From Candidatus Promineifilum breve (GTDB lineage: Bacteria; Chloroflexota; Anaerolineae; Promineifilales; Promineifilaceae): DNA of 64,000 nucleotides. Shown one piece after another: positions 40,388 to 49,872 of the stretch. Under the pieces are notes generated by a model. That model saw only the letters and a program-made list of their open reading frames with translations, was not told where the DNA came from and made no database searches. Within the stretch, counting starts at the first letter, position 1. Each line of letters opens with the position of its first letter. The stretch covers positions 682,001 through 746,000 of the forward strand of contig NZ_LN890656.1 in NCBI RefSeq assembly GCF_900066015.1, given 5' to 3'. The position numbers were made by a program, and so were the translations under genes.

Positions 40388-41779
40388 CGCCCTTTGGGTA
40401 GTGTCCGCAATTGTGTGTAACCAGAAATCAACTACAGTATAGCCATTGCGACGGTCGGAGGTTACACGATGACAAAGCAGAAGAAAAGCCAATCACCGCA
40501 GGAGTATATGCCATCGGCGGAGACAGTGCAGGCCGAACTGGGCAAGGTGCAGTCGATGGACGATTTTTTCGGCAAGGAAGGGGTCTTTGCCCGGCTCTTC
40601 GCCTCGACGCTGGAACAGATGCTGGAGGGCGAACTGAGCGAACACCTGGGCTACGAGCCGTATGAAGCCGCCGGCCGTAACTCCGGCAACAACCGCAACG
40701 GGCATTATACCAAGAAGGTGCGCACGTCGACCGGCCAGACGAGCATCCAGGTACCACGCGACCGCAACGGCGCGTTCGAGCCGCAGGTGTTGGCCAAATA
40801 TGCCGGCAACACCAACGAATTGGAGGAGAAGGTGCTGGCCATGTACGCCCGCGGGCTGTCGACCCGCGACATCGCCGGGACGCTGGCCGAGCTGTATGGG
40901 GTAGACATCTCGGCGACGACCATCAGCACCATCACCGAGAAGGTGTGGCCGCTGGTGGAGGCGTGGCAGAGCCGGCCGTTGGCGCGCATTTACCCCATCG
41001 TCTACCTGGATGCCATCCATATCAAGCTGCGGCGGGAGGGCCGCGTGGCCAACACGGCTGTCTACAACGTTCTGGGCGTGGATATGGAGGGCCACCGGGA
41101 CATTCTGGGGCATTGGCTGGGCGACGGCGGCGAAGGGGCCAACTTCTGGCTGAGCGTCCTGACCGACCTGCAAAACCGGGGCGTAGCCGACATCTTCCTG
41201 GCCTGTATCGATGGGCTGAACGGTTTCAGCGAGGCCATCCGGGCCGTTTTCCCGCAGACCCAGGTGCAGCGCTGCGTCATCCACCAGATTCGCAGCAGCC
41301 TGAAATACGTCTCCTGGACCGACCACAAGGCGTTCGTCGCCGACCTCAAGCGCGTCTATCGCGCGGCCACACGGGACGAGGCCCAGTTGAACCTGGAGCA
41401 GCTAGGCCAGCGCTGGGGGACAAAGTACCCCATGGCCATTCGTTCCTGGCAGACCAACTGGCCGGAGGTCTCGACCTTCTTCGACTATCCGGCTGAGATT
41501 AGGCGCATCATCTACACCACCAACAGCGTGGAGAGTTACCATCGCCAGTTGCGCAAGGTAATGAAGACCAAGGCCGCCTTCCCCACCCCCGAGGCGGCCC
41601 GTAAGCTGCTGTACCTGGCCACGCAACGAGTCACCCGTGGCTGGACAGCCCCCATCCGCGATTGGGCCAAGATCCTCAACCAACTGGCCATTCGGTTTGA
41701 AGGACGGTTTGAGCTATGATGGCCTGGCCATCACCAAATGGTGTTTACACACAATTTAGGACAGACCCGCCCTTTGGGT
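40388..41779. mobile_element. IS256-family insertion sequence with flanking 12-bp direct repeats
   Basis: Terminal inverted repeats of about 22 bp, left TGTCCGCAATTGTGTGTAAC and right (complement) TGTCCTAAATTGTGTGTAAA. The 12-bp direct repeat CGCCCTTTGGGT lies at both outer edges (40388-40399 and 41768-41779), longer than the usual 8-9 bp, perhaps by chance extension. Element body about 1.37 kb with one transposase gene. It seems to have landed inside a repeat array. Confidence 0.85.
40469..41719 (+). CDS. IS256-family (Mutator-type) transposase
   Basis: A 416-residue intact transposase: FARLFASTLEQMLEGELSEHLGYE, RNGHYTKKVRTSTG and the DDE residues in VYLDAIHIKLR (Asp), FLACIDGLNGF (Asp) and TTNSVESYHRQLRK (Glu). 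CVIHQIRSSLKYVSW is the conserved C/H segment. No frameshift is seen and both ends are present, so the element could be mobile. Confidence 0.97.
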   Translation: MTKQKKSQSPQEYMPSAETVQAELGKVQSMDDFFGKEGVFARLFASTLEQMLEGELSEHLGYEPYEAAGRNSGNNRNGHYTKKVRTSTGQTSIQVPRDRNGAFEPQVLAKYAGNTNELEEKVLAMYARGLSTRDIAGTLAELYGVDISATTISTITEKVWPLVEAWQSRPLARIYPIVYLDAIHIKLRREGRVANTAVYNVLGVDMEGHRDILGHWLGDGGEGANFWLSVLTDLQNRGVADIFLACIDGLNGFSEAIRAVFPQTQVQRCVIHQIRSSLKYVSWTDHKAFVADLKRVYRAATRDEAQLNLEQLGQRWGTKYPMAIRSWQTNWPEVSTFFDYPAEIRRIIYTTNSVESYHRQLRKVMKTKAAFPTPEAARKLLYLATQRVTRGWTAPIRDWAKILNQLAIRFEGRFEL

Positions 41780-41784
41780 TTTTC

Positions 41785-41873
41785 TTTCTCCCCTGCTCCC
41801 CTGCTCCCCTTCTCCCCTGCTCCCCTGCGTCCCCGCCCCCCTGCTCCCCTGCGTCCCCGCCCCCCTGCTAATC
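41785..41873. repeat. CTCCCCTG octamer array
   Basis: CTCCCCTG words, some changed to CGTCCCCGCC, running to the stop of the DUF3124 gene. Confidence 0.9.
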
Positions 41874-42470
41874 TATCTGACTAACCACCCGCCCCACACT
41901 AATAAACGACACCCCCTGATTGCCCGTCGCATTGAGCATCAGCGCCTCGACCACCGGCTCATAGACGGCCTCCTCGGCCACCCACTCGACGATGAAGTTG
42001 GTGCCCACGCCCCGGCCGCGCTCGGCTTCCACGACAAACTCGGCCGAAGCCAGCGGCCCCAGTTGGCGCGGCGCGTCCAGATGCTCGCGCACCAGTTGGC
42101 CGTCGGCCCCGTAGTAGCGCACCGAGTTCAGGATGATGGCGCTATCGGGGTCGGTGTTGTGGACGGCCAGCGTCACCGTCATGTCGATCACCCGCCCGCC
42201 GCCGGTGAAGGGCACCTCGGAATAGGCCGGGACGTAGATCGTCTGGCCGGAGACGATGTCTAGATCCTGCATGACGACGGGGGTATCGGCCGCCGCGGCC
42301 GCCGGAGTGTTGGGGTTGCCGGTGGGGTCGGTGGCGCAGGCGGCCAATAGGACGGCGGCCATCAGGATAATGGCGAAATGGGCCATCGAGACGATGGCGA
42401 TCCGGGGCTTTAGGATATTGGCGATCCGGGCCATCGAGACGATGGCGATCCGGTTGTTGCGGTTGTTCAT
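41868..42470 (-). CDS. DUF3124-family lipoprotein
   Basis: A 200-residue lipoprotein. The signal region ends LLAACAT. The body has the DUF3124 pattern: VSGQTIYVPAYSEV, MTVTLAVHNTDPDSAIILNSVRYYGADGQLVREHL, LGPLASAEFVVEAER, GTNFIVEWVAEEAVYEPVVEALM and NQGVSFISVGRVV. The N-terminus contains a duplicated stretch (RIAIVSMARI and RIAIVSMAHF), and the true start could be an internal ATG. Function unknown; probably surface-exposed. Confidence 0.85.
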   Translation of the reverse strand: MNNRNNRIAIVSMARIANILKPRIAIVSMAHFAIILMAAVLLAACATDPTGNPNTPAAAAADTPVVMQDLDIVSGQTIYVPAYSEVPFTGGGRVIDMTVTLAVHNTDPDSAIILNSVRYYGADGQLVREHLDAPRQLGPLASAEFVVEAERGRGVGTNFIVEWVAEEAVYEPVVEALMLNATGNQGVSFISVGRVVSQID

Positions 42471-42531
42471 GTCTTTCCTCCACCCATAGGATAAACGGCT
42501 TGACGAACATACGCCAACCGGACACTTGTAG

Positions 42532-42900
42532 GGCGGGATGGTATCCCGCCCCGCCGGAGGAACATGGATTCACACGTAGGGGTCAGGCAACCGGGATAGG
42601 CGTCGCCGCGAAACAGGCAGACCTCTCTCCCGGTTGCCTGACCCTTCTTCGTTCTTTGTTCGTAGTCAGGCGCTTTAGCGCCGTTCTTCGCTCTCCAAAA
42701 CACCACTAAAGTGGTTTACTACGAACCAAGAGGGGCGAGGCGGCGGCGAGACAAGTCTATTTGTTTCCAGCTACCCCTATCGCCGCCGCCTCGCCCCTAC
42801 GCCGTCTTGATTTATTGATTTTGAACAACTTCACATTCGTCTCATCGGCGGAACTGGAAGTTCCGCCTACGCCCCGCCCGGGCGGGATGCCATCCCGCCC
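42532..42900. repeat. Hairpin island 2
   Basis: Six hairpins in 370 bp: GGCGGGAT-GGT-ATCCCGCC (42532-42550); 17-bp arms GGGTCAGGCAACCGGGA and complement (42580-42644); a cruciform with outer arms GTTCGTAGT (42658-42726) enclosing GGCGCT-TT-AGCGCC and CCACT-AA-AGTGG; 19-bp arms AGGGGCGAGGCGGCGGCGA (42731-42798); GCGGAACT-GGA-AGTTCCGC (42848-42866); GGCGGGAT-GCC-ATCCCGCC (42881-42899). No coding sequence is supported in the 42471-43024 gap. Confidence 0.9.
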
Positions 42901-42923
42901 ACCAATGTCGGACAATCTACCTA

Positions 42924-42964
42924 TTGACAACAACACCAGCAGGAATCTATACTAATACGTATTA
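42924..42964 (+). promoter_or_regulatory. lacI-type gene promoter and operator
   Basis: TTGACA (42924-42929), 18-bp spacer, TATACT (42948-42953). Overlapping the end of the -10 and the start site is the 12-bp perfect palindrome TAATACGTATTA (42953-42964) with a central CG, as in LacI/GalR-family operators. Autoregulation by the gene at 43025 is likely. Confidence 0.6.
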
Positions 42965-43024
42965 CTAATTCCATTTAGTCCCTTAACTGCCGTTGTTGCG
43001 CGTTCCCTGAAGGAAGTCTGTCCG

Positions 43025-44083
43025 ATGGCCGAGGAAAGCAAAAACGCCCGCCGTCCGTCCATGAGCGACGTCGCCCGTCTGGCCGGCGTGTCGCAGACGA
43101 CCGTCTCGTTCATCCTCAACGACACCCCCGGCAGCAGCATCTCCCCCGACACCCGCGACCGCGTCCTGGCCGCCGTGCGCGAACTGGACTACCGGCCCAA
43201 CGTCAGCGCCCGCAATCTGCGCACCCAATCGACCCATCTCATCGGCTACGGCTTCGATGACCCCAGCGGCGTCACCTCCCACCCCGTGCTGGATCGCTTC
43301 CTCTATTCGGCCATCCTCAGCCTGGAGGCCGCCGGCTATCACCTGCTGACCTTCGTCACCGGCAGCCGCACCGATACGGCCGAATATCAGGAGCTATACC
43401 GCCGCGGCCAGGTGGCCGGCTTCGTCGTCGCCAACACCAACGACGACGACCCGCGCATCGCCTGTCTTATGGAAGAGGGCATCCCCTTCGCCGCTTTCGG
43501 CCGGGCCAACGACGCCTGGGATTTCCCGTGGGTCGACGTGGACGGCATCGACGGCATGACCCAGGTCGTCGCTCACCTGACGGCCGCCGGCCACCGCCGC
43601 GTGGGCCTCATCACCTGGCCCGAAGGCTCCAAGGCCGGCTCCCACCGCGAGCTGGGCTACGCCGCCGGGCTGGCCGCGGCCGGTCTCGCTCCCGACCCGG
43701 CCTGGGTCGTGCGCGGCGAGAATCTGGTGGAGACGGGCATCGCGGGCATGAACGCCCTGCTGCAATTGCCCGCCGAGCGCCGCCCCACGGCCGTGGCCTG
43801 CGTCAGCGACCAGATCGCCGTGGGGGCCGGCCACGCCGCCGCCGCCGCCGGGCTGGTCGTCGGCCGCGACGTGGCCCTGACCGGCTACGACGACAGCGCC
43901 CTGGCCCCTTTCCTCCAGCCGCCGCTGACCTCCATTCGCCAGCCGATCACCGACGTGGGGCGGGCGATTGTGCGCCTGCTGCTGGGCGAATTGCGCGGGC
44001 AGCCGGAAACGCCGCGGGGGGTGCTGCTGAAGCCGCGGTTGGTGGTGAGGGAATCGAGCGGGAAAACGAAGGATGAAGGATGA
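43025..44083 (+). CDS. LacI-family transcriptional regulator
   Basis: A 352-residue regulator. Helix-turn-helix SMSDVARLAGVSQTTVSFILN at the N-terminus with the hinge YRPNVSARNLRTQSTHLIGY. The periplasmic-binding-like domain has GFVVANTNDDDPRI, LTAAGHRRVGLITWP and VACVSDQIAVGAGHAAAAAGL, then GRDVALTGYDDSALAPFLQPPLTSIRQP. It precedes the phosphorylase and transport genes and is likely to control them in response to a disaccharide. The final residues, KTKDEG, lie in a GAAGGAT heptamer array. Confidence 0.93.
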   Translation: MAEESKNARRPSMSDVARLAGVSQTTVSFILNDTPGSSISPDTRDRVLAAVRELDYRPNVSARNLRTQSTHLIGYGFDDPSGVTSHPVLDRFLYSAILSLEAAGYHLLTFVTGSRTDTAEYQELYRRGQVAGFVVANTNDDDPRIACLMEEGIPFAAFGRANDAWDFPWVDVDGIDGMTQVVAHLTAAGHRRVGLITWPEGSKAGSHRELGYAAGLAAAGLAPDPAWVVRGENLVETGIAGMNALLQLPAERRPTAVACVSDQIAVGAGHAAAAAGLVVGRDVALTGYDDSALAPFLQPPLTSIRQPITDVGRAIVRLLLGELRGQPETPRGVLLKPRLVVRESSGKTKDEG

Positions 44084-44238
44084 AGGATGAATTATGAAGG
44101 AAGAGAGCAGAGGGCTACTGACTTATGGGGATGGAAGGACGATTGCGATTGCGATTGCGACGTACTGCCCACTGCCCACTGCCCACTGCCCACTGCCCAC
44201 TGCCCACTGCCCACTGCCCACTGCCCACTAACTACTAA
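44060..44238. repeat. GAAGGAT and CTGCCCA heptamer arrays
   Basis: AAGGATGAAGGATGAAGGAT (44068-44095 region) includes the regulator stop codon. A run of about nine CTGCCCA heptamers from 44164 to 44229 follows, ending a few bases before the phosphorylase ATG. The array occupies the site where an internal promoter or ribosome site would be. Confidence 0.93.
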
Positions 44239-44241
44239 ATT

Positions 44242-47139
44242 ATGAGCACACTCCACGCGATCATCTTCGACCTCGACGGCGTCATCACCGACACGGCCGA
44301 ATACCACTACCACGCCTGGCAGCGGCTGGCCGATGAGGAAGGGCTGACCTTCGACCGCGAGGCCAATGAGCGCTGCCGCGGCGTCACCCGGCGCGATTCG
44401 CTCATGGTCGTGCTGGGCGGGCGGCCGGAGAGCGAAGAGCGGCTACAGGACATGATGGCCCGCAAGCAGAGCTACTACGAGGCCCTGCTCGACCAGATCG
44501 GCCCGGCCGACCTGCTGCCGGGCGTGGCCGATCTGCTCGACCAGTTGGACGCCGCCGCCATCCCCTACGCCATCGCCTCGGCCAGCAAGAACGCCCCGGC
44601 CGTCTGTGCCCGCCTGGGCATCGCCGACCGCCTCGGCATGTTGGCCGACGGCTACAGCGTGGAGCGCCAGAAGCCCTACCCCGACCTGTTCCGCTTCGCC
44701 GCCGCCGGGCTGGGCGTGCCCGCCGCGCGCTGCCTGGTCGTCGAGGACGCCGCCGCCGGCGTCGAGGCGGCGCTGGCGGCGGGCATGGCCGCGCTGGCAT
44801 TAGGCCCGGCCGAGCGCTTCGCCGACCTGCCCGACGGCGCGCGCGTCACCCGCCGCGACGACCTCGATGGCGTGGCCCTCGACGATCTGCGCGCCGCGGC
44901 CGAATTCGACCCCGGTTGGTTCGTCGTCCAGGACGGCTTCGACCCCACGACGCAGCACCACATGGAAACGGTCTTCACGTTGGGTAACGGCTGGTTCGCC
45001 GCCCGCGGCTCGTTCGAGGAAGGCTACCCCGGCGAATCGGCGGCCACCTTCGCCCACGGCCTGTGGGACGACATGCCCATCTCCTTCACCGAACTGGTCA
45101 ACCTGCCCCACTGGCTGCACCTGACCATCAGCATCGACGGCGACGAGTTCCGGCTCGATCGCGGTGAGGTGGTCGATTTCCGCCGCCACACCGATTTGCG
45201 GCGCGGCCTGCTGTGTCGCGATGTGACCTGGCGCGCCCCCAACGGCAAGGTCATCGACCTGCATTTCGAGCGCTTCCACGCCTACCACCGCGAGCGCGTG
45301 GGCGCTATTCGCCTGCTGGCGACGGCCGTCTCCCACCCCTGCGCCATCGCCATCCGCGCCGGCCTCGACGGCCACGTCGCCAATGAGAATTTGCTCCATT
45401 GGCGGCTGGGCGAGCAGGGCAAGGGGCCGAACGGGGCGGTCTGGCTGCGCGCCCGCACCCGCCACACCGGCCACGAGCTGGCCGTGGCCGCCTCGCTGTC
45501 GGCCGAGCTATCGGCCGGCCATGCCCCCGCGCCGGCGGCCGACGGCTGCCCCGGCTTTCCCGCCCTGGCCCTGGCCGCCGACCTGGCCCCCGGTCAGACC
45601 TTGCAAGTCGATAAGCTGGTGGCCTTCGCCGCCGGGCGCGACCGGCCGACGGCCGCCGGCGACGACTGGCATCTGTTCGAGAACGCCCTGGGCGACCTGA
45701 ATAACCTGACCTACGACCGGCTGCGCGACGACCACGCCGCCGCCTGGGGGCGCGTCTGGCAGCGCGGCGACGTGGTCATCGAAGGCGACGACGAGGCCCA
45801 ACTGGCCCTGCGCTTCAACCTGTTCCAGCTATTGGTGGCCGCCCCCCAGCACGACGAACGGGTCAGCATCGGGGCCAAGACGCTCAGCGGCTACGGCTAT
45901 CGCGGCCACGTCTTCTGGGACACGGAGATCTTCATCCTGCCCTACCTGATCTACACCAACCCGCGCCTGGCGCGCAACATGCTCCTGTATCGCTACCACG
46001 GCCTGCCCGGCGCGCGGCGCAAGGCCCAGGGCAACGGCTATAGCGGGGCGCAATTCCCGTGGGAGAGCGCCGAGACGGGCGACGAGGTGACGCCGCGCTG
46101 GGTGCCCCATTTCAGCGACCCGACGCGACTGGTGCGCATCTGGACCGGCGACATCCAGATCCACATCACCGCCGACGTGGCCTACGCCGTCATGCAATAC
46201 TGGCGCGTCACCGGCGACGACGACTTTATGCGCGACTACGGCGCGGAGATGATCCTCGACGGGGCGCGCTTCTGGGCCGCCCGCGCCGAGCCGGAGACCG
46301 ACGAGAACGGGGCCACGACCTACGCCATCCGCGACGTCATCGGCCCCGACGAATATCACGAGCACGTCGATAACAACGCCTTCACCAATTTCATGGCCCG
46401 CTGGCATCTGCTGACCGCGCTGGAGGTGTTCGACTGGCTGCAAACCACCCACCCGGCGGCGGCCGTCGATCTGGCCGACCGGCTGCAACTGGCGGCCGAC
46501 ACCCCCGCCCACTGGAAAAATGTAGCCGGGGGTATACGCTTTCTCCATAACCCGGATACAGGTCTCATCGATCAGTTCGAGGGATTCTTCGACCGTGAGC
46601 CGGTCGACCCGGAACTGTTCCGAACGGCCGACCGCTCCTTGCAGGTCATCTTCGGCATCGAGGGCGCCAACGAGCGCCAGGTGCTGAAGCAGGCGGACGT
46701 GATCATGCTGCTGTGTCTGTTCCGCGACGCATTCGACCGGCGGGCGTGGCAAACCAACTGGGACGCCTACATGCCCATCACCGACCACCGCTTCGGCTCC
46801 TCGCTGGGGCCGTCGTTCCACGCCTGGGCCGCCTGCGAGATGGATCGGCCCGAAGAGGCTTACGCCCACTTCATGCTGGCCGCCCGCGCCGACCTGCGCA
46901 ACCCGCGCGGCAACGCCGGCGACGGCATCCACGCCGCCTCGACCGGCGGCGTGTGGCAGGCGGCCGTCTTCGGCTTTGCCGGGCTGCGCCATGCGGCCGA
47001 GGGCCACAGCGTCCGGCCGCGCCTGCCCCGCCATTGGCGGCGGCTGGCCTTCACCTATGCTTATCACGACACGATTTACTCCGTGGACATTGCGCGCGGA
47101 GAAGGAGGTGAGTATCGCGTCAGACACGAACCACAATAA
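44242..47139 (+). CDS. Beta-phosphoglucomutase / GH65 disaccharide phosphorylase fusion
   Basis: A 965-residue fusion. Residues 1 to about 230 are a HAD beta-phosphoglucomutase: [62 protein letters not shown]. From about 240 it is a glycoside hydrolase family 65 protein: [33 protein letters not shown], and the catalytic acid region [20 protein letters not shown]65 enzymes phosphorolyse alpha-linked disaccharides (maltose, trehalose, kojibiose, nigerose) to beta-glucose-1-phosphate, which the mutase turns into glucose-6-phosphate. One chain thus does both steps. Which disaccharide is used is not decided by sequence. No ribosome site precedes the ATG. Confidence 0.93.
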   Translation: MSTLHAIIFDLDGVITDTAEYHYHAWQRLADEEGLTFDREANERCRGVTRRDSLMVVLGGRPESEERLQDMMARKQSYYEALLDQIGPADLLPGVADLLDQLDAAAIPYAIASASKNAPAVCARLGIADRLGMLADGYSVERQKPYPDLFRFAAAGLGVPAARCLVVEDAAAGVEAALAAGMAALALGPAERFADLPDGARVTRRDDLDGVALDDLRAAAEFDPGWFVVQDGFDPTTQHHMETVFTLGNGWFAARGSFEEGYPGESAATFAHGLWDDMPISFTELVNLPHWLHLTISIDGDEFRLDRGEVVDFRRHTDLRRGLLCRDVTWRAPNGKVIDLHFERFHAYHRERVGAIRLLATAVSHPCAIAIRAGLDGHVANENLLHWRLGEQGKGPNGAVWLRARTRHTGHELAVAASLSAELSAGHAPAPAADGCPGFPALALAADLAPGQTLQVDKLVAFAAGRDRPTAAGDDWHLFENALGDLNNLTYDRLRDDHAAAWGRVWQRGDVVIEGDDEAQLALRFNLFQLLVAAPQHDERVSIGAKTLSGYGYRGHVFWDTEIFILPYLIYTNPRLARNMLLYRYHGLPGARRKAQGNGYSGAQFPWESAETGDEVTPRWVPHFSDPTRLVRIWTGDIQIHITADVAYAVMQYWRVTGDDDFMRDYGAEMILDGARFWAARAEPETDENGATTYAIRDVIGPDEYHEHVDNNAFTNFMARWHLLTALEVFDWLQTTHPAAAVDLADRLQLAADTPAHWKNVAGGIRFLHNPDTGLIDQFEGFFDREPVDPELFRTADRSLQVIFGIEGANERQVLKQADVIMLLCLFRDAFDRRAWQTNWDAYMPITDHRFGSSLGPSFHAWAACEMDRPEEAYAHFMLAARADLRNPRGNAGDGIHAASTGGVWQAAVFGFAGLRHAAEGHSVRPRLPRHWRRLAFTYAYHDTIYSVDIARGEGGEYRVRHEPQ

Positions 47140-47143
47140 AAAA

Positions 47144-47181
47144 GCCGCGTAACCGGCCGGTCAAAGCAACGATTACGCGGC
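47144..47181 (+). terminator. Hairpin after the phosphorylase gene
   Basis: Arms GCCGCGTAA (47144-47152) and TTACGCGGC (47173-47181), with a loop that holds CCGGCCGG. It begins 4 nt after the stop codon. There is no T-tract, so it may be a processing site or weak terminator. Confidence 0.5.
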
Positions 47182-47299
47182 ACCCGATAGACGGTACAGC
47201 CGTCAGCACGGCGCGCGTCAGGGCGGAAGAATGTTATCACATATACAGTTCTCCCGCCGCGCCGCCGACACACAACTTATGCAAGTTAGGGAGAAGAAC

Positions 47300-48682
47300 A
47301 TGTCCAAGAAGTGGTTTACATTGCTCACATTGTTGATCGTGGCCTTCCTGCTCGTCGCCTGCGGCGGCGGCGCCACGGAGACCCCGGCGGCCACCGAGGC
47401 GGCCGAGACGCTGCCCGAAACCGATACCGAAGAGGTCGCCCCGACTGAAGAGATGGCCGAGCCGACCGAGGAAATGGCCGAAGCCACCGAAGCCCCGGCC
47501 GAGGAAGCCACCGAAGCCCCGGCCGAGACGACCGGCGAAGTCACCGATTTGACGTTGATGGGCTGGTCAAGCTCCGACGCCGAGAACGTCCGCTTGCAGG
47601 AGATGGTCGACACCTTCAACGCCGCCAATCCTGACCTGAACGTGACCCTCAGCCAGGTGCCGGACTATGACACGGCGCTGCAAACGGCCATCGCCGGCGG
47701 CTCGCCGCCCGACGTCTTCTACATCGACAGCTTCCGGCTGCCCGACTACGTGGAAGCCGGCGCGCTGCAACCCATCGGCGACCAGATGGATGCCGCCGAT
47801 GACTTCTACCCCAGCCTGCGCCAGGCGTTCACCATCGACGACACCTTCTGGTGCCCGCCCAAGGACTTCAGCACCCTGGGCTTGCAGTACAACACCGATA
47901 TGTTCGACGCCGCCGGGCTGGAATATCCCAACGCCGACTGGACGTGGGATGATCTGCGCGCCGCGGCCGAAGCCCTGACCGACACCGACGCCGGCGTCTA
48001 CGGCATGACCCTCAGCGCCGACTTCGCCCGCATGATCGCCTTCCTCTACCAGGCGGGCGGCAGCGTGACCAATGACGACTTCAGCGCCATGACGCTGGAC
48101 ACCCCCGAAGCGCTGGAAGCGGCCGAGTTCTACATCGGCCTGGTAACCGACGGCTTTGCCGCCCAACCGTCCGACCTGGATAGCGGCTGGCCGGGCGAGG
48201 CCTTCGGCAAGGGGCAGGCAGCCATGGCCATCGAAGGTAACTGGATCGCGCCGTTCCTGAACGACCAGTTCCCCGACCTGAATTGGGGTCTGACGGAGAT
48301 GCCGGCCGGGCCGGGCGGCGACGCGACCATGGCCTTCACCGTTTGCTACGGTGTGGCCGCCGACGCGCCCAACCCCGAGGCGTCCATCCGTCTGGCGAAC
48401 TGGCTGACCGGGGCCGAGGGCATGGCCCAGTGGACCGGCCTGGGGCTGGCGATGCCCACCCGCGCCAGTCTGAGCGACGGCTGGCTGGAAGCGTTCCCCG
48501 ACCTGCAACCGTTCCTGGCCGGGGCCGACTATGCCCGCCCGTGGCAATTCCGGCCCGGCTTCCAGGACGTGCTCGACACCATCAACGCCGGCCTGCAAAT
48601 CGCCTTCACCGGTGGCTCCACCGCCGACTCCGTTCTCAGCGAGGCGCAGGAAGTCGGTAACGAAGTGCTTGGTAGTCAGTAA
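47300..48682 (+). CDS. Sugar ABC transporter substrate-binding lipoprotein
   Basis: A 460-residue lipoprotein of the extracellular solute-binding family 1. Lipobox LLVACGGG, then an acidic Thr/Pro/Glu linker of about 60 residues. The binding domain has [48 protein letters not shown] and [13 protein letters not shown]. It feeds the two permeases downstream. The start MSKKWFTLL follows AGGGAGAAG. No ATP-binding subunit gene is adjacent, so a shared MsmK-type ATPase elsewhere is likely. Confidence 0.9.
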   Translation: MSKKWFTLLTLLIVAFLLVACGGGATETPAATEAAETLPETDTEEVAPTEEMAEPTEEMAEATEAPAEEATEAPAETTGEVTDLTLMGWSSSDAENVRLQEMVDTFNAANPDLNVTLSQVPDYDTALQTAIAGGSPPDVFYIDSFRLPDYVEAGALQPIGDQMDAADDFYPSLRQAFTIDDTFWCPPKDFSTLGLQYNTDMFDAAGLEYPNADWTWDDLRAAAEALTDTDAGVYGMTLSADFARMIAFLYQAGGSVTNDDFSAMTLDTPEALEAAEFYIGLVTDGFAAQPSDLDSGWPGEAFGKGQAAMAIEGNWIAPFLNDQFPDLNWGLTEMPAGPGGDATMAFTVCYGVAADAPNPEASIRLANWLTGAEGMAQWTGLGLAMPTRASLSDGWLEAFPDLQPFLAGADYARPWQFRPGFQDVLDTINAGLQIAFTGGSTADSVLSEAQEVGNEVLGSQ

Positions 48683-48690
48683 AACATAGC

Positions 48691-48781
48691 CCTGGCAAGT
48701 TGACGGGCGTGCCGTCAACTTGTCAGGGGCGGGTTCCAGGAAATTAACAAGGTATTTGTTAATGCCCTGGAACCCGCTTTT
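48691..48781 (+). terminator. Two hairpins between the binding-protein gene and the permeases
   Basis: First stem 48691-48727, 16 bp with one G-U pair. Second stem 48730-48777 (GCGGGTTCCAGG arms with an inner ATTAACAA/TTGTTAAT stem), followed by TTTT. Such structures commonly lower transcription into permease genes and stabilise the binding-protein mRNA. Confidence 0.7.
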
Positions 48782-48821
48782 GAGCGAAATGTGATTCGCT
48801 CTAGCACAGGAGGAAATCATC

Positions 48822-49862
48822 ATGGCGGCCATGTCTGGTATCAAAGGTGAGGATCGCGAACGGGCTGTTGCCGGCTGGCTGTTCATGAGTCCGACGCTCA
48901 TCATCTTCACCATCTTCATCATCATCCCTATTTTCTTTGCCGTCTACATCAGCCTGACCGACTGGAACGGCATCAGCCCGCCCGGCGACGCCACGTTCAT
49001 CGGCGGCCAGAATTACCGCTCGATCCTGTTGGAGGGCGGCATCCGGCAGAGCGACTTCTTCAAGGCCCTGAAGAACACCACCTACTTTGCCCTGGGCGTG
49101 GTGCCGGCGCAGACGATCATCTCCCTCATGCTGGCCGTCATCGTCAATCAGGCCTGGCTGCGCTTCAAGGGCTTCTTCCGCACCACCTATTACTTCCCGT
49201 CGATCACCTCGTCCATCGCCATCAGCCTGATGTTCCTGTTCTTCTATCAGCGTAGCGGCTTGATCAATCAGGTCCTCTCGGCCATGACCTTTGGCGCCTG
49301 GGAGCCTATCGCCTGGATGTCCGACCCGCGCGGCCTGATCCACATCCTGCTGGGGGCGGTCGGCGTCACCATCCAGACCGCGCCGGAGTGGGTGCAGAGC
49401 GAGGTGCTGGGCCTGACCATCTGGGACTGGATCAGCGGCCCCAGCGTGGCCCTGATGGCGATCATGATCATGAACACCTGGACGACCATCGGCACGATGA
49501 TGGTCATCTTCCTGGCCGCGCTGCAGGGCGTGCCCGGCTTCGTTTATGAGGCGGCGCAGATCGACGGCGCGTCGGCCTGGCGGCAGTTCCGCAGCATCAC
49601 CGTGCCCCTCTTGCGGCCGACGTTGTTTTTCGTCATCACCCTGGGCCTCATCGGCACCTATCAGGTGTTTGACCAGATCTACGTGATGAGCAGCGGCGGC
49701 CCGGCCAAGACGACGCTGACCGTGGCCTACCTCGTCTATCGCAACGGCTTCACCAACAGCGACATGGGCCTGGCCGCGGCCATCGCCGTGCTGCTGTTCA
49801 TCATCATCTTCAGCCTGACCATGATCCAGCGCCGCATCACCGGCAGCGAGGGTGATCTCTAG
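48822..49862 (+). CDS. Sugar ABC transporter permease 1 (MalF-like)
   Basis: A 346-residue inner-membrane protein with about six to eight helices and the permease EAA loop [24 protein letters not shown] that docks the ATPase. It starts after GGAGGAAATCATC. Large central loop ([13 protein letters not shown] to VQSEVLGL) may face the binding protein. It is first of the two-permease pair. Confidence 0.93.
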   Translation: MAAMSGIKGEDRERAVAGWLFMSPTLIIFTIFIIIPIFFAVYISLTDWNGISPPGDATFIGGQNYRSILLEGGIRQSDFFKALKNTTYFALGVVPAQTIISLMLAVIVNQAWLRFKGFFRTTYYFPSITSSIAISLMFLFFYQRSGLINQVLSAMTFGAWEPIAWMSDPRGLIHILLGAVGVTIQTAPEWVQSEVLGLTIWDWISGPSVALMAIMIMNTWTTIGTMMVIFLAALQGVPGFVYEAAQIDGASAWRQFRSITVPLLRPTLFFVITLGLIGTYQVFDQIYVMSSGGPAKTTLTVAYLVYRNGFTNSDMGLAAAIAVLLFIIIFSLTMIQRRITGSEGDL

Positions 49863-49872
49863 GAGGAGCACC

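Noticed and set aside
44242-47139. Naming the GH65 domain a trehalose or maltose phosphorylase
   Set aside because: Specificity within GH65 cannot be read from the motifs visible here.
47144-47181. A tRNA-like fold after the phosphorylase gene
   Set aside because: Only one stem is present, with no T-loop or anticodon arm; it is listed as a hairpin.
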